A stretch of DNA of 64,000 nt from a bacterium (GCA_021777135.1 JAJYDX010000001.1:186001-250000); one strand, 5' to 3'. Numbered from the stretch's first letter, positions 45,176 through 55,726 are shown. Notes: generated from the letters alone by a model not told the origin. Numbers and translations: made by a program.

Positions 45176-47689
45176 ATGAAAATTTCGTTGGATAAAAATT
45201 ATTATTTTAATAGCATAGAAAGCAAATGGCAGTCATTCTGGGAAAAAGAAAATACATTTGCCGCAAATAATACCGTAGAAAATAAGCCTAAATTTTACTG
45301 CTTAGAGATGTTTCCGTATCCTTCGGGCAGAATTCATATGGGTCATGTCAGGAACTATGCCATAGGAGATGCCGTTGCCCGTTTTAAAAGACTAAAAGGT
45401 TTTAATGTGCTTCATCCGATTGGATTCGACAGTTTCGGGCTTCCGGCCGAGAATGCCGCAATAAAAAATAAAACAAATCCGGCACTTTGGACAAAAAATA
45501 ACATAGATTATATGGTGTCGCAGCTTAAAGAACTTGGTTTTTCCTACGATTGGAAAAGGCTCGTCGTAACGTCCGATTCCGCCTACTATAAATGGGAGCA
45601 GTTATTTTTTCTCGAAATGTTTAAAAAAGGACTGGCTTATAGAAAGATTTCCAACGTCAACTGGTGCGACTCCTGTCATACTACTCTTGCTAACGAGCAG
45701 GTAGAAGACGGCAAGTGTTGGAGATGCGGGAGCAACGCGACTATAAAAAATATGGAGCAGTGGTTTTTTAAGATAACAGATTACGCTGAAGAATTGCTCA
45801 ATGATTTGAACGGTTTAAAAGGCTGGCCGGATAAAGTTAAAACTATGCAAAAAAACTGGATAGGTAAAAGTTCAGGTTTAAGCTTGTTTTTTAAGATAGA
45901 AGGAACCGATAACTGCGACGAAATTGAAATATTTACAACACGACCAGACACTATTTTTGGAGCAACTTTTATTGCAATGTCTCCGTTTCATCCGCTTGCA
46001 AAAAAATTAATTATAAATCAAGAAAAAATATCCGAACTTGAGATCATGATACATAATTCCTTAATTTCCAAGGATATTACCGAAAAAGAAGGTTTTTTTA
46101 CAGGTTCGTACGCAATAAATCCTTTTACTGGAAACAAGATACCGGTATATATAGCAAACTTTGTATTAATAGATTACGGAACAGGCGCAATAATGTCCGT
46201 TCCTGCCCACGATTTGCGTGATTACGAATTCGCTCAAAAATATGGTATCGAAATAAAAAAGGTAATTAAACAATCGGTTGAAGGAAAAGATGATGAAATA
46301 CCTTTTTTATTATCTGGAATTCTGATTAATTCAAAAGAGTTTAACGGACTATTTTCTGAAGAGGCTAAAGAGAAAATATCATTATATGCGGAAAAAATGG
46401 GGATAGGCAAAAAAGTTATTAATTACAGGCTTAAAGACTGGGGAATTTCTAGACAGAGATATTGGGGATGTCCTATTCCAGTGGTATATTGCGAGAAATG
46501 CGGAATAGTTCCTTTAAATGAAGAAGACTTGCCTTTGTTGCTCCCGGACGATGTAGCGTTTACTGGCGAGGGGGTTTCGCCTTTAAAAAAGCTAGAGTCA
46601 TTTGTTAGCGTAAAATGTCCTAAATGCGGCGGCAATGCTAAACGGGAAACTGATACTATGGATACTTTTGTGGAATCTTCATGGTATTTTTTGAGATACA
46701 CTCTTTTAGATAGAGGAAAAAATATTCCATTTGAAGGAGAAGATGCTTCTTATTGGATGCCTGTGGATCAGTATATAGGCGGAGTAGAACATGCAGTTAT
46801 GCATCTTTTATATGCCAGATTTTTCGTTAAAGCTTTAAGGGATTTAGGTTATTTCAAGCTAAACGAGCCTTTTAAAAATCTTTTAACGCAGGGAATGGTC
46901 GTAAAAAACGGTGCAAAAATGTCAAAATCGAAAGGTAATATAGTAGATCCTGACGGGCTTATTAAAAAATTTGGAGCAGACACTGTAAGGCTGTTCGTCC
47001 TTTTTGCAGCACCGCCGGAAAAAGACCTTGAATGGAACGATTCAGGAGTTGAAGGCGCATCTAGATTCATTAATAAATTTTACAAAACCGTTATTGCGGG
47101 CTATGAACTCTTAGAAGACGAAGGCGATATTTTAATTACTGAAGATAAAATATTAAAATCCGATATAAATCATAATATCAAAGAAATTATTTATAAGCTT
47201 GGCATTATAATATCTAAAACTGAAACCGAAATGGAAGGCCGTTATCATTTTAACACGATAATCAGTTCATCCATGGAATTAATTAACGAATTTAACGATT
47301 TTATAACATTAAAGTCATTTAAAGAAGGAGTTTTGAGTAAAGCCGATCAATATTTGATTAAATATTTCTTAAATTCCGTTGTTTTAATGTTATCACCTTT
47401 TATTCCCCATGTTTGTTCGGAATTGTTTGAGATATTAAACGGATCATTTTTAGAAAACGAGTCGTGGCCTAAAATAATAGATACCGGATATGTTCCGAAA
47501 AATTGCAATATTGCAGTACAGATAAATGGTAAAATGCGGGACCTTATAGTTGCCGATATAAATTCTGATGAATTTGCCGTAATTGAGATTGCACTGAACA
47601 GCGCTAAAATAAAAAAATATATCGAGGACAAAAGTTTAATTAAAAAAACGATATATGTTAAAAATAAACTGTTGAGTATAATAATATGA
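45176..47689 (+). CDS. leuS: Leucyl-tRNA synthetase
   Basis: 837 aa. HIGH-type motif PYPSGRIHMGHVRNY, an editing domain with TTRPDTIFGATF and GTGAIMSVPAHD, the zinc-like CPKCGG, and KMSKSKGNIVDP (KMSKS). This is the bacterial LeuRS layout at normal length. It overlaps lptE by 4 bp, the common leuS-lptE arrangement. Confidence 0.98.
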   Translation: MKISLDKNYYFNSIESKWQSFWEKENTFAANNTVENKPKFYCLEMFPYPSGRIHMGHVRNYAIGDAVARFKRLKGFNVLHPIGFDSFGLPAENAAIKNKTNPALWTKNNIDYMVSQLKELGFSYDWKRLVVTSDSAYYKWEQLFFLEMFKKGLAYRKISNVNWCDSCHTTLANEQVEDGKCWRCGSNATIKNMEQWFFKITDYAEELLNDLNGLKGWPDKVKTMQKNWIGKSSGLSLFFKIEGTDNCDEIEIFTTRPDTIFGATFIAMSPFHPLAKKLIINQEKISELEIMIHNSLISKDITEKEGFFTGSYAINPFTGNKIPVYIANFVLIDYGTGAIMSVPAHDLRDYEFAQKYGIEIKKVIKQSVEGKDDEIPFLLSGILINSKEFNGLFSEEAKEKISLYAEKMGIGKKVINYRLKDWGISRQRYWGCPIPVVYCEKCGIVPLNEEDLPLLLPDDVAFTGEGVSPLKKLESFVSVKCPKCGGNAKRETDTMDTFVESSWYFLRYTLLDRGKNIPFEGEDASYWMPVDQYIGGVEHAVMHLLYARFFVKALRDLGYFKLNEPFKNLLTQGMVVKNGAKMSKSKGNIVDPDGLIKKFGADTVRLFVLFAAPPEKDLEWNDSGVEGASRFINKFYKTVIAGYELLEDEGDILITEDKILKSDINHNIKEIIYKLGIIISKTETEMEGRYHFNTIISSSMELINEFNDFITLKSFKEGVLSKADQYLIKYFLNSVVLMLSPFIPHVCSELFEILNGSFLENESWPKIIDTGYVPKNCNIAVQINGKMRDLIVADINSDEFAVIEIALNSAKIKKYIEDKSLIKKTIYVKNKLLSIII

Positions 47690-48240
47690 AGAATAAATTC
47701 ATACTTTTTATTTTTATCTTATTTACGGCAGGTTTGCTTTCATCATGCGGTTTTAGGATTTTAAACGGGAAAGAAAATTCGGCTAGCAGCAGATATAACA
47801 ATATTTCGTATAGCAATATTTCCCATGTATATATATTGCCTTTTAAAAATTTAACATATAAAAGTGGAGTAGGGTCTTATTTTTCAAATAATATCTCAAA
47901 TTACCTCAATACTCAGACCGATATGTTTACCTCAAATAAAAACAATGCGCTTTATTTTTTAACCGGAAAAATTATCTCAATCCAGAATAGCGTAATGTCT
48001 TACACGGGGGTTGCAGCTGCGGTGGATTATATGATAACGGCGAGCGTTAAAGTAAGCATGTACAAAACTGATGGAAAGATAATTTTTAGTGATGTGATTT
48101 TTTCTTCGGACGCTACTTATTATAATTATATTAACCCGCTCGTTGCCCATAAACAGGAGAAAATTGCCATTGAAACCGTATCTAAAAGAATTGCGCGAAA
48201 AATAATAATATATATAGAGTCTAAAAAATTAACTTCATAA
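47686..48240 (+). CDS. lptE: LPS-assembly lipoprotein LptE-like
   Basis: 184 aa. Lipoprotein signal peptide with lipobox LLSSC (Cys21) followed by GFRI, the usual LptE start. The middle has VYILPFKNLTYKSGVGSYFSNNI and the LptE-like strand-helix-strand order. It plugs the LptD barrel for LPS export. The call rests on the lipobox, size and leuS neighbourhood more than on strong motifs. Confidence 0.82.
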   Translation: MKNKFILFIFILFTAGLLSSCGFRILNGKENSASSRYNNISYSNISHVYILPFKNLTYKSGVGSYFSNNISNYLNTQTDMFTSNKNNALYFLTGKIISIQNSVMSYTGVAAAVDYMITASVKVSMYKTDGKIIFSDVIFSSDATYYNYINPLVAHKQEKIAIETVSKRIARKIIIYIESKKLTS

Positions 48241-48252
48241 TACTTGCCAGCC

Positions 48253-48837
48253 TTAAGCTTTTTCAAAGTTGAAATCTGTAAATTTTCTTATTTTTTTATA
48301 TACGATAAGAGTTATTTTTGCTATAAAATAACCTAAGATACTTCCTGTAATTACGTCTAAAGGATAGTGTTCGCCATCGTAAACGCGCGAAAAAGCTACT
48401 ATAAAGGCCAGTATATAAAATAATTTTTTATGTTTTGGAAATATATATGAAAGTCCTACTGCCAAAGAAAAAGCGGTCACGGAATGACCCGAAGGAAATG
48501 ATCGTTCGGTAAGATGCCTTCCAAGCAGATTTATATGCACTGCTCCGGTTTTTATAAGGGCATGAAGAGCAACTACGGGCCGAGGTCTGTTGACGGCTTT
48601 TTTTATTATAATATCAAATATGCCGGGTATTATTTGGGTTAAAAAAAGCAAAAAAAATGATTCTTTAAATTTCAAACGATTATAGAAATAGACATAGACA
48701 AGAACCAGCCAGTAAGCAACCCATCCGTTGCCAAGATAAGTAACCGCCCTCATATTATCGTTCAATAAAGAAAAATGAAAGTTGTCGTTTATTAAAAGAA
48801 AAAAAGATGTGTCAAGATGTAGGATGTATGAGAGCAT
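48253..48837 (-). CDS. PAP2-family membrane phosphatase
   Basis: 194 aa with several membrane helices. The three phosphatase signatures are KKAVNRPRP (KX6RP), RSFPSGHSVTAFS (PSGH) and SRVYDGEHYPLDVITG (SRx5Hx3D). It probably dephosphorylates undecaprenyl pyrophosphate or lipid A-type substrates on the periplasmic face. It converges on lptE; the specific substrate is unknown. Confidence 0.9.
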   Translation of the reverse strand: MLSYILHLDTSFFLLINDNFHFSLLNDNMRAVTYLGNGWVAYWLVLVYVYFYNRLKFKESFFLLFLTQIIPGIFDIIIKKAVNRPRPVVALHALIKTGAVHINLLGRHLTERSFPSGHSVTAFSLAVGLSYIFPKHKKLFYILAFIVAFSRVYDGEHYPLDVITGSILGYFIAKITLIVYKKIRKFTDFNFEKA

Positions 48838-48961
48838 AAATTTTAGTTTTGATTTTATTGTTTATTAAGATATAATTTTAATAGAATAATCCTCCGAGCG
48901 CAACAATAATTATTAACTATGATTATCAGAAAACGGCAACAATAAGAAGGGGTAAATATTT

Positions 48962-51481
48962 ATGCAGGCTGTCATAATGGCTGGCGGTTTCGGAACAAGG
49001 CTTAAGCCTTTGACTAATAATGCTCCAAAACCTATGATACACATTGCAAACAAGCCTATGATGGAGCATGTGGTTAACCTTCTTAAAAATTATGGCATTA
49101 CAGACTTAATTGTACTTTTATATGTCCAGCCCGAACTGATTAAAAATTATTTCAAAGACGGAACAGATTTCGGGGTAAAAATAGAATATGTTCTTGCTGA
49201 GGAAGATTACGGAACCGCCGGAGCTGTCAAAAATGTCGAAAATATACTTAAAGACGAAGATTTCATTGTAATAAGCGCGGATATTATAACCGATATAAAT
49301 TTAAAAAAACCTATAGATTTTCATATAGACCGTAAAAGTGAGGCAACAATAGTTTTAACGAGAGTTGAAAATCCACTGTCTTTCGGCATAGTTATTACTG
49401 ATGCCGAGGGCAGGATAACAAAGTTTCTCGAAAAACCTACATGGTCCGAAGTATTCAGCGATACTATAAATACTGGAATTTATATTTTAAATAAATCAGT
49501 ATTAAAAATTATTCCCGAAAAAAGCGAGTTTGATTTTTCTAAGGACCTTTTCCCCATACTTTTAAAAAAAAATAAAAATCTTTTCGGGCATACATCATCG
49601 GGATACTGGAAAGACGTAGGCACTCTTTCCGAATACAGACGGAGCCATCTAGATATTATATCTGGGAAAATAGACCTTAATATAGACGGAGAAATTCTCG
49701 AAGGCAAAAACTTAAGAGTAGGTTGTAAAAGCATAGTAGATATAAGCTGCGATATAGAAAACTCTATTCTTGGAAAAGACGTACATATATTGCAACATTG
49801 TAAAATAAAAAACTGTGTTATAGGGGATAACTGCACTATAGGAGAATCTACCCAGATGAACGGTTCCGTTTTGGGAAAAGGTTCGAAGATAGGTCAAAAC
49901 TGCGATATACAGGAAGCCGTATTAGGATATAAATCAAGCGTGGGAAATAATGTTTTTATAGGTTCCGGCGCAGTCATATCGGATGTATGTCATATAGGTG
50001 CAGAAGCGATTATTAATCCAAACGTCAAGATATGGCCGTTTAAAAATGTAGAAGACGGAGCCATATTATCCGAAAGTCTTATTTGGTCAGACAAATGGAG
50101 TGCAAAAATATTTGGACAATACGGTGTAACGGCTCTTGCGAATTTGGAAATTACACCGGAATTTGCGTCGAAACTCGGGGCGGCATTTGGAGCGACTATA
50201 GGCAGAAACAGGACTATTTCTGTATCTAGGGACAGCCATAAAACTTCGCGCCTTTTTTCAAGGGCAATGATGTCCGGCGTGCTTTCGGTAGGAGTAAATG
50301 TAAACGATTTTAGCGATACCCCTATATCTATAGTCAGGTATCAGGCTAAACAGTTTAAAAGTTCCGGAGGCATACATGTCAGAAAACATCCTTTCGATAA
50401 AAAACTTTTAAATATTAAATTTTTCGATTCAAACGGATTAGACTTATCCACGCTCGGAGAGCAAAAAATAGAAAGATTGTTTTTTAGGGAAGATTATGCC
50501 AGGGTAGGTTCTGAAGATACCGGGGAAATATTTTATCCTACTCATGGAACTGAATATTATACGGACGGTTTTCTAGCCACGATAGATGCCGAAAAAATAA
50601 TAAAAAGAAAATTTAAAATAGTTATAGATTATTCTTACGGAAGTTCGTCTAAGATTTTTCCAGCAATAATTGGAAAGCTCGGAATAGACTCTGTCCATCT
50701 TAACGCAAATTTAGACCAGACTAAGATAACCAAGACCGAAAGGGAATTTAAAAAATCGCTAAAAGAACTGTCTAGCATAGTGAGGTCTATTAATGCCGAT
50801 TTAGGCATTTTTATTGATAACGGCGGAGAGAAGATTTATATTTGCGACGAGAACGGCGATAACATAGATGGGAATACCGCTTTGACTTTAATGGCTCTTT
50901 TAGTGATGAAGACCGAAAAGAATTTCCAGTCTATAACTGTTCCGGTCAACTCATCTTTCAATATAGCAAAAACAGCAAGCGATTATAACTTCGAAATATT
51001 TTTTGCAAAAAATTCATCTAGCTGTCTTATGGAGAAAGCCGCAAATTCAGGTGTCTATTTTGCCGGAGATAACGAAGGCGGATATATTTACCCGAGGTTT
51101 ATGCCGGCATTCGACGGAATGTATTCGGCGATAAAGCTTTTAGAAATGCTCGCAAAACTTAATACATCGATTAAAAACGAAATGAGGTTTATTGAGCCTA
51201 CTTATTTTGAATATAAAAAGGTTCCTTGCCCTACTGAATTAAAAGGTTTTATAATGAGAAAATTTTTTGAGAAATACGGTGGAGAAAATGTTTTACTTAT
51301 CGACGGAATAAAGCTTATAAAGCCCGACGGTTGGGTTCTTGCCTACCCTACGTCTGAGGGGGCGCATTTCGAGATATTCGCGGAAAGCAGGGAAAAAGAT
51401 GAATCTTTAGCTCTTATAAATCAATTCAACCGTGATATGGAAACATGGAAAAACGAAAGAGACTTAAGCGCCTTATCTTAA
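48962..51481 (+). CDS. Nucleotidyltransferase-hexapeptide-phosphomannomutase fusion protein (mannose-1-phosphate guanylyltransferase-like)
   Basis: 839 aa in three parts. First, an NTP-transferase (1-235) with MAGGFGTRLKPLT and the sugar-site KDVGTLSEYRRSH. Second, a left-handed beta-helix of hexapeptide repeats (about 245-365: IGDNCTIGEST, IGQNCDIQEAV, VGNNVFIGSGA). Third, a phosphomannomutase-fold region (about 375-830). In the third part the catalytic TASHNP is replaced by SSGGIHVRKHP, and the DGDADR metal loop by FIDNGGEKIY, so mutase activity is doubtful. This fusion occurs in other anaerobes annotated as GDP-mannose enzymes. It lies upstream of a normal phosphomannomutase. AAGGGG precedes the ATG. 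Confidence 0.88.
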   Translation: MQAVIMAGGFGTRLKPLTNNAPKPMIHIANKPMMEHVVNLLKNYGITDLIVLLYVQPELIKNYFKDGTDFGVKIEYVLAEEDYGTAGAVKNVENILKDEDFIVISADIITDINLKKPIDFHIDRKSEATIVLTRVENPLSFGIVITDAEGRITKFLEKPTWSEVFSDTINTGIYILNKSVLKIIPEKSEFDFSKDLFPILLKKNKNLFGHTSSGYWKDVGTLSEYRRSHLDIISGKIDLNIDGEILEGKNLRVGCKSIVDISCDIENSILGKDVHILQHCKIKNCVIGDNCTIGESTQMNGSVLGKGSKIGQNCDIQEAVLGYKSSVGNNVFIGSGAVISDVCHIGAEAIINPNVKIWPFKNVEDGAILSESLIWSDKWSAKIFGQYGVTALANLEITPEFASKLGAAFGATIGRNRTISVSRDSHKTSRLFSRAMMSGVLSVGVNVNDFSDTPISIVRYQAKQFKSSGGIHVRKHPFDKKLLNIKFFDSNGLDLSTLGEQKIERLFFREDYARVGSEDTGEIFYPTHGTEYYTDGFLATIDAEKIIKRKFKIVIDYSYGSSSKIFPAIIGKLGIDSVHLNANLDQTKITKTEREFKKSLKELSSIVRSINADLGIFIDNGGEKIYICDENGDNIDGNTALTLMALLVMKTEKNFQSITVPVNSSFNIAKTASDYNFEIFFAKNSSSCLMEKAANSGVYFAGDNEGGYIYPRFMPAFDGMYSAIKLLEMLAKLNTSIKNEMRFIEPTYFEYKKVPCPTELKGFIMRKFFEKYGGENVLLIDGIKLIKPDGWVLAYPTSEGAHFEIFAESREKDESLALINQFNRDMETWKNERDLSALS

Positions 51482-51512
51482 AATAAAATAAAATGATAAA
51501 TTCTTTAATAAT

Positions 51513-53015
51513 ATGACCACAAAAAAAAATAACTCAAAAACTTTTGAAATAGAATTCGGGACGTCAGGTTACAGAGGTAAAATCGCCGACGATTTTACAT
51601 ATGAATCCGTTAAATTAGTTTCTCAAGCAGTATGTGATTTTTTGACTGAAAAATACGTAGGAGGGTTTCCATCTAAAACGATAATTATAGGATACGATAC
51701 GCGTTTTTTATCCGAAGAGTTCGCAAAGGTTAGCGCGTCGGTATTTTGTGCAAACGGTTTTAGAGTTATTTTTGCGAATACATTTACTCCCACGCCGGTT
51801 ATTTCTATTAAAATATTAAAAGAAAAAGCGCTTGGAGCGATAAATATAACCGCAAGCCATAATCCATATAATTATAACGGGATAAAGTTCTCGCCTGACT
51901 GGGGAGGCCCGGCACTACCTGAAGATACGGAAATTTTAACAAAAAAATCCAATGAGCTTCTTAAATCTACTAAATATAATTTTATGGATTTTGAAGAGGC
52001 AAAAAGCCAGAATTTATTGATAGAGGAAGATTTCATAAATGATTATGTAGACCTCGTAAAATCTAGACTGGATTTAAAGCTTATCGAAGATAACAGCCGC
52101 CGTATTTATCCCTTTATTACATCCATGCACGGAACTTCAAAAGGTATAATTGGAAAAATTTTAGGAGAAGCCGGTTACGAGTTTAAGGAATTATACGCAG
52201 AAAGAGATGCCTTCTTTACGCCGGGTTTTGCGCCGGACCCCTCCGCAAAAAATTTAAAAGAGATGGGTGAATTAATTAAAAAATATAATATGCAAAATAA
52301 AAAAGCATATGATTTTGAAAAATCCGCCATTGGACTTGCGGCGGACGGAGATGCCGATAGATACGGAATTTTGGACGAAGACGGCGAATTCGTAGAGCCT
52401 AATATAATTTTTCCGCTTCTTTATAATTATTATATAGAAGGTAAAGGAATAAAAGGTGATGTCGCAAGAAGCGTAGCTACGACGGCCTTAGTAGATAGGA
52501 TAGCAAAATATCAAGGATTTAAGGCAATAGAAACCCCCGTTGGGTTTAAATATTTGGGAAAATTGATATCCGAAGGCAAGGTCGTAATGGCGGGAGAAGA
52601 ATCTTCGGGCTTGACCGTAAGCGGACATACTCCAGACAAGGACGGCATTTATACCTGCCTTCTGGTTTTAGAAATGATTTCGTATTATAAAAAACCATTA
52701 AAAGACCTGGTTAAAAATATTTTAGAAAAATATGGTCCAATTTATACCAAAAGAATTAATGTTCCTATAGATAAAGAAAAATTTAAGGCTGAAATAGATG
52801 AAAAAATGGAAAAATTTCCGAAAATTTTTGAAGGAAAAAGAGTTATGGCTAAAAATATAACAGACGGCTATAAGATATTTTTTGACGACGATTCGTGGCT
52901 TTTGGCCAGGCTTTCTGGAACTGAAGACTTAATGAGAATATACTGCGAAGCCGACACCGAGAGCAATCTTGATGTTCTAATTAGCGCATTTAAAAAATAT
53001 TTGATTAATAAATAA
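51513..53015 (+). CDS. Phosphoglucomutase/phosphomannomutase family enzyme
   Basis: 500 aa. Intact active site: INITASHNPYNYNGIKFS (phospho-Ser), metal loop AADGDADRYGILDEDG, sugar-binding GEESSGLTVSGHTPDKDGIY, and the C-terminal RLSGTEDLMRIY phosphate site. It interconverts hexose 1- and 6-phosphates, supplying substrate for the preceding nucleotidyltransferase. Glc, Man or GlcN preference cannot be told. It is 31 bp after the fusion gene. Confidence 0.9.
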   Translation: MTTKKNNSKTFEIEFGTSGYRGKIADDFTYESVKLVSQAVCDFLTEKYVGGFPSKTIIIGYDTRFLSEEFAKVSASVFCANGFRVIFANTFTPTPVISIKILKEKALGAINITASHNPYNYNGIKFSPDWGGPALPEDTEILTKKSNELLKSTKYNFMDFEEAKSQNLLIEEDFINDYVDLVKSRLDLKLIEDNSRRIYPFITSMHGTSKGIIGKILGEAGYEFKELYAERDAFFTPGFAPDPSAKNLKEMGELIKKYNMQNKKAYDFEKSAIGLAADGDADRYGILDEDGEFVEPNIIFPLLYNYYIEGKGIKGDVARSVATTALVDRIAKYQGFKAIETPVGFKYLGKLISEGKVVMAGEESSGLTVSGHTPDKDGIYTCLLVLEMISYYKKPLKDLVKNILEKYGPIYTKRINVPIDKEKFKAEIDEKMEKFPKIFEGKRVMAKNITDGYKIFFDDDSWLLARLSGTEDLMRIYCEADTESNLDVLISAFKKYLINK

Positions 53016-53038
53016 AGAAAAAAGGACGATCGCGACAA

Positions 53039-53680
53039 ATGAAATTTTACACTATCCCAGCAGGACCTTTCGAGGTAAATACATATATCGTGTTTAACGA
53101 TGAAACAAAAGAATCTTTAAGGGAAAAAGAAGGTTTTATAATCGACCCTGGAGGACAGGAAAATAAGATAGATCAAATAATACGGGATGAGAATATAGAA
53201 TTAAAATTTATATTAAATACCCACTGTCACATAGACCACGTAGCTATGGACAACTATTTTAAGGAAAAATACGGCATAGGCATAATTGCGGCTAAAGAGG
53301 AAGAATATATAATTAAAAATTTAAAAGAACAGGCAGAGTATCTCGGTTTTAAATATACGGGGGATATTGCAATAGATAGGTATTTGAAAGAAGGAGAAAT
53401 TATAAATATAAAAGGAATTAAAGTGATGCCGATTTTTACGCCGGGACACTCCCCCGGAAGTACCTCATTTTTAGTTGACGATAAACACCTTTTCAGTGGC
53501 GATACACTTTTTAAGAGTACTATTGGCAGGACCGATTTATTCGGAGGTTCGTCTGAGCAAATCATAAGTTCTATAAAGAATAAACTTATGATTTTGAAAG
53601 ATGAAGTGAAAGTTTACCCGGGACACGGGGAATCCACGACTATAGGATACGAAAGAAAGTATAATCCCTATTTAACTTAA
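53039..53680 (+). CDS. Metallo-beta-lactamase-fold hydrolase, glyoxalase II-like
   Basis: 213 aa. LNTHCHIDHVAMDNYF (HxHxDH), FTPGHSPGSTSF, FSGDTLFKSTIGRTDL and VYPGHGESTTIGYE: the classic glyoxalase II-like small MBL pattern. It may hydrolyse a thioester such as a lactoylglutathione analogue. No Shine-Dalgarno is evident. It is part of a plus-strand run leading to coaBC. Confidence 0.9.
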   Translation: MKFYTIPAGPFEVNTYIVFNDETKESLREKEGFIIDPGGQENKIDQIIRDENIELKFILNTHCHIDHVAMDNYFKEKYGIGIIAAKEEEYIIKNLKEQAEYLGFKYTGDIAIDRYLKEGEIINIKGIKVMPIFTPGHSPGSTSFLVDDKHLFSGDTLFKSTIGRTDLFGGSSEQIISSIKNKLMILKDEVKVYPGHGESTTIGYERKYNPYLT

Positions 53681-53720
53681 CGCCTGAGTTTTATATCTTA
53701 ATTAGGATTGAAATAATTTT

Positions 53721-54935
53721 ATGGATTTAAAAAATAAGAAGGTTTTATTATGCGTTACCGGTTCGATTGCATGCTATAAAAGCGTCGATTTATACAGAAA
53801 ACTTAAAAAAGAAGGCGCAGATGTCAAGGTAATATTGAGCCGTGCAGCCGGAGAATTTATTTCGCCTTATATATTCGAATCTTTCGGCGAAGAAGCTTTT
53901 TACGACGACGCTTTTAAAAATCCGCTGTCCCATATATCTTTGTCTAAATTTGCAGACGTTATTTTGATTGCTCCGGCAACATATAATACTATTAACAAAT
54001 TTGCCGCAGGTATTGCAGATACCTTAATAACTCTTGTGGTTGCAGCTTCTCCGGAAAAGCCCAAAATTCTAGTTCCCGCTATGAACCCAAATATGTTTGC
54101 TAATAAAATATTAAAGAATAACCTGAATAAATTAAGCGAGTATAATTTTTATGCAGTTTCTCCTGAAACTGGAAACGCAGCCTGCGGCGATTTTGGAGAA
54201 GGCAGATTTCCGGAAATTGAAGACGTTATATTTGAGGTTGAGTCCGTTTTTAGCGAAAAAAAACTTAAAGGTAAAAAAGTTTTAATAACTGCCGGAGCTA
54301 CTAGAGAATATATGGACCCAGTCAGGTTTATATCGAACGGTTCCAGCGGTAAAATGGGAATAAGCCTTGCAAACGAAGCTGTGAAGCAAGGAGCGGACGT
54401 TGTATTGATTGCCCTTAATATCGATAGAGCTTCCTTTTATATAAACAAAAAAGTTAAAATAATAAACCGTATCAGCTTTATGGATTTTAAAGAGGCACTG
54501 AAGGACGAATTTAAAAAAAGCGATATTTTATTTATGTCGGCGGCGGTTTCGGATTATGGATTTAAAGAAAAAAGCTCCGAAAAAATTAAAAAAAGCAGAA
54601 CAACAGTTGCTGCGGACGCCGGTGACAAAAAATCTACCGTATTTAAAGCAGAACTTGTTCAAAATGAAGATTTGCTAAAATCCTTATCTACTTTAAGAAA
54701 AAAAGGACAGGTAATATTCGGTTTTGCCGCAGAAACTAACTATTTAATAGAAAACGGACGGAAAAAAATTGCTGAAAAGTCTTTAGACTTTATATTCGTA
54801 AACGACGTGTCTAAAGACGTTATAGGCTCGGACGAGAACGAAGGATTCTTGATGGATAATAACGGAGGCATAATAAAATTTGAAAGGCAGCCTAAAAAAA
54901 AATTGGCACGCTTGCTTATTTTAAATTTGCATTAA
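53721..54935 (+). CDS. coaBC: Bifunctional phosphopantothenoylcysteine decarboxylase/phosphopantothenate-cysteine ligase CoaBC
   Basis: 404 aa. The CoaC flavoprotein half has CVTGSIACYKSVDLYRKLKKEG, ISLSKFADVILIAPATYNTINKFAAGIADTL, PAMNPNMF and the active-site Cys in GNAACGDFGEGRFPE. The CoaB half has LITAGATREYMDPVRFISNGSSGKMG and the later FGFAAET. It makes 4'-phosphopantetheine for CoA. The lysine-rich insert near residue 290 is lineage-specific. Confidence 0.96.
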   Translation: MDLKNKKVLLCVTGSIACYKSVDLYRKLKKEGADVKVILSRAAGEFISPYIFESFGEEAFYDDAFKNPLSHISLSKFADVILIAPATYNTINKFAAGIADTLITLVVAASPEKPKILVPAMNPNMFANKILKNNLNKLSEYNFYAVSPETGNAACGDFGEGRFPEIEDVIFEVESVFSEKKLKGKKVLITAGATREYMDPVRFISNGSSGKMGISLANEAVKQGADVVLIALNIDRASFYINKKVKIINRISFMDFKEALKDEFKKSDILFMSAAVSDYGFKEKSSEKIKKSRTTVAADAGDKKSTVFKAELVQNEDLLKSLSTLRKKGQVIFGFAAETNYLIENGRKKIAEKSLDFIFVNDVSKDVIGSDENEGFLMDNNGGIIKFERQPKKKLARLLILNLH

Positions 54936-55012
54936 ATTTTAATTTTTTATTATAATTTAAAGTATTGCGTGCGTCTTATCTATAATCTCAAAAAAAAAAT
55001 TTTAAAAACACA

Positions 55013-55726
55013 ATGTCTAGAATCGTAGAAGAAATTTTTTCGGATATAGCTGATAAATACGACATAATGGGGCATATATTTAGTTTCGGGGTGGACGGAA
55101 TCTGGAGAAAAATTGCAGCAAACGAGGCAATAATAGAAAGCTCGGAATATGCCGTTCTTGATGTAGCTACAGGAACAGGTTCTTTAGTACTGGATATTGC
55201 TGAAAAAGCTTGTAAATACAACAAAAGCGTTTGTATTACCGGTGTTGATTTCAATAAAGATATGCTTAAAATAGCAAAAAAGAAAATCGATGCCAAGATA
55301 GACCACAAGGCAAAATATTCCGATATTAAAATAAATCTTAAGCTGGATGACGCTATGAAATTAGAAAAATCAGGTTCTTCATATGACGTTGTTACGGCTG
55401 GATTCTTGCTTAGAAATGTTGACGATGCAATAGTTTTCGTTCAGGGATTAAAGAAGGTCCTCAAAAGCGGCGGGAAATTTATTTTACTTGAAATGGGAAA
55501 AACCGACGATAAATTTCTTGATTTTTTATATGGAGCTTATTTTGCCGTCATAAGGCTTACAGGCTCTTTAATCAACAAAAAAGCTTATTGGTGGCTAACC
55601 AGAAGCATAATGAAATTTAGCAGGGAAAAGATGATTGATATTTTAAAAGATAACGGTTTTGAAGATATAAAGATAAAGAATCTTCCTTTTAAAATAGGTT
55701 TTATGATTACAGGGAAAAATGCTTAA
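55013..55726 (+). CDS. ubiE: Demethylmenaquinone/ubiquinone C-methyltransferase (UbiE/MenG)
   Basis: 237 aa. Starts IFSDIADKYDIMGHIFSFGVDGIWRK, the UbiE signature; SAM motif LDVATGTGSLVLDIA; then VTAGFLLRNVDD and LKSGGKFILLEMGK. It finishes quinone synthesis; with an anaerobe-like genome, menaquinone is the likely product and could supply quinol to norZ. It overlaps the next gene by 8 bp. Confidence 0.92.
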   Translation: MSRIVEEIFSDIADKYDIMGHIFSFGVDGIWRKIAANEAIIESSEYAVLDVATGTGSLVLDIAEKACKYNKSVCITGVDFNKDMLKIAKKKIDAKIDHKAKYSDIKINLKLDDAMKLEKSGSSYDVVTAGFLLRNVDDAIVFVQGLKKVLKSGGKFILLEMGKTDDKFLDFLYGAYFAVIRLTGSLINKKAYWWLTRSIMKFSREKMIDILKDNGFEDIKIKNLPFKIGFMITGKNA

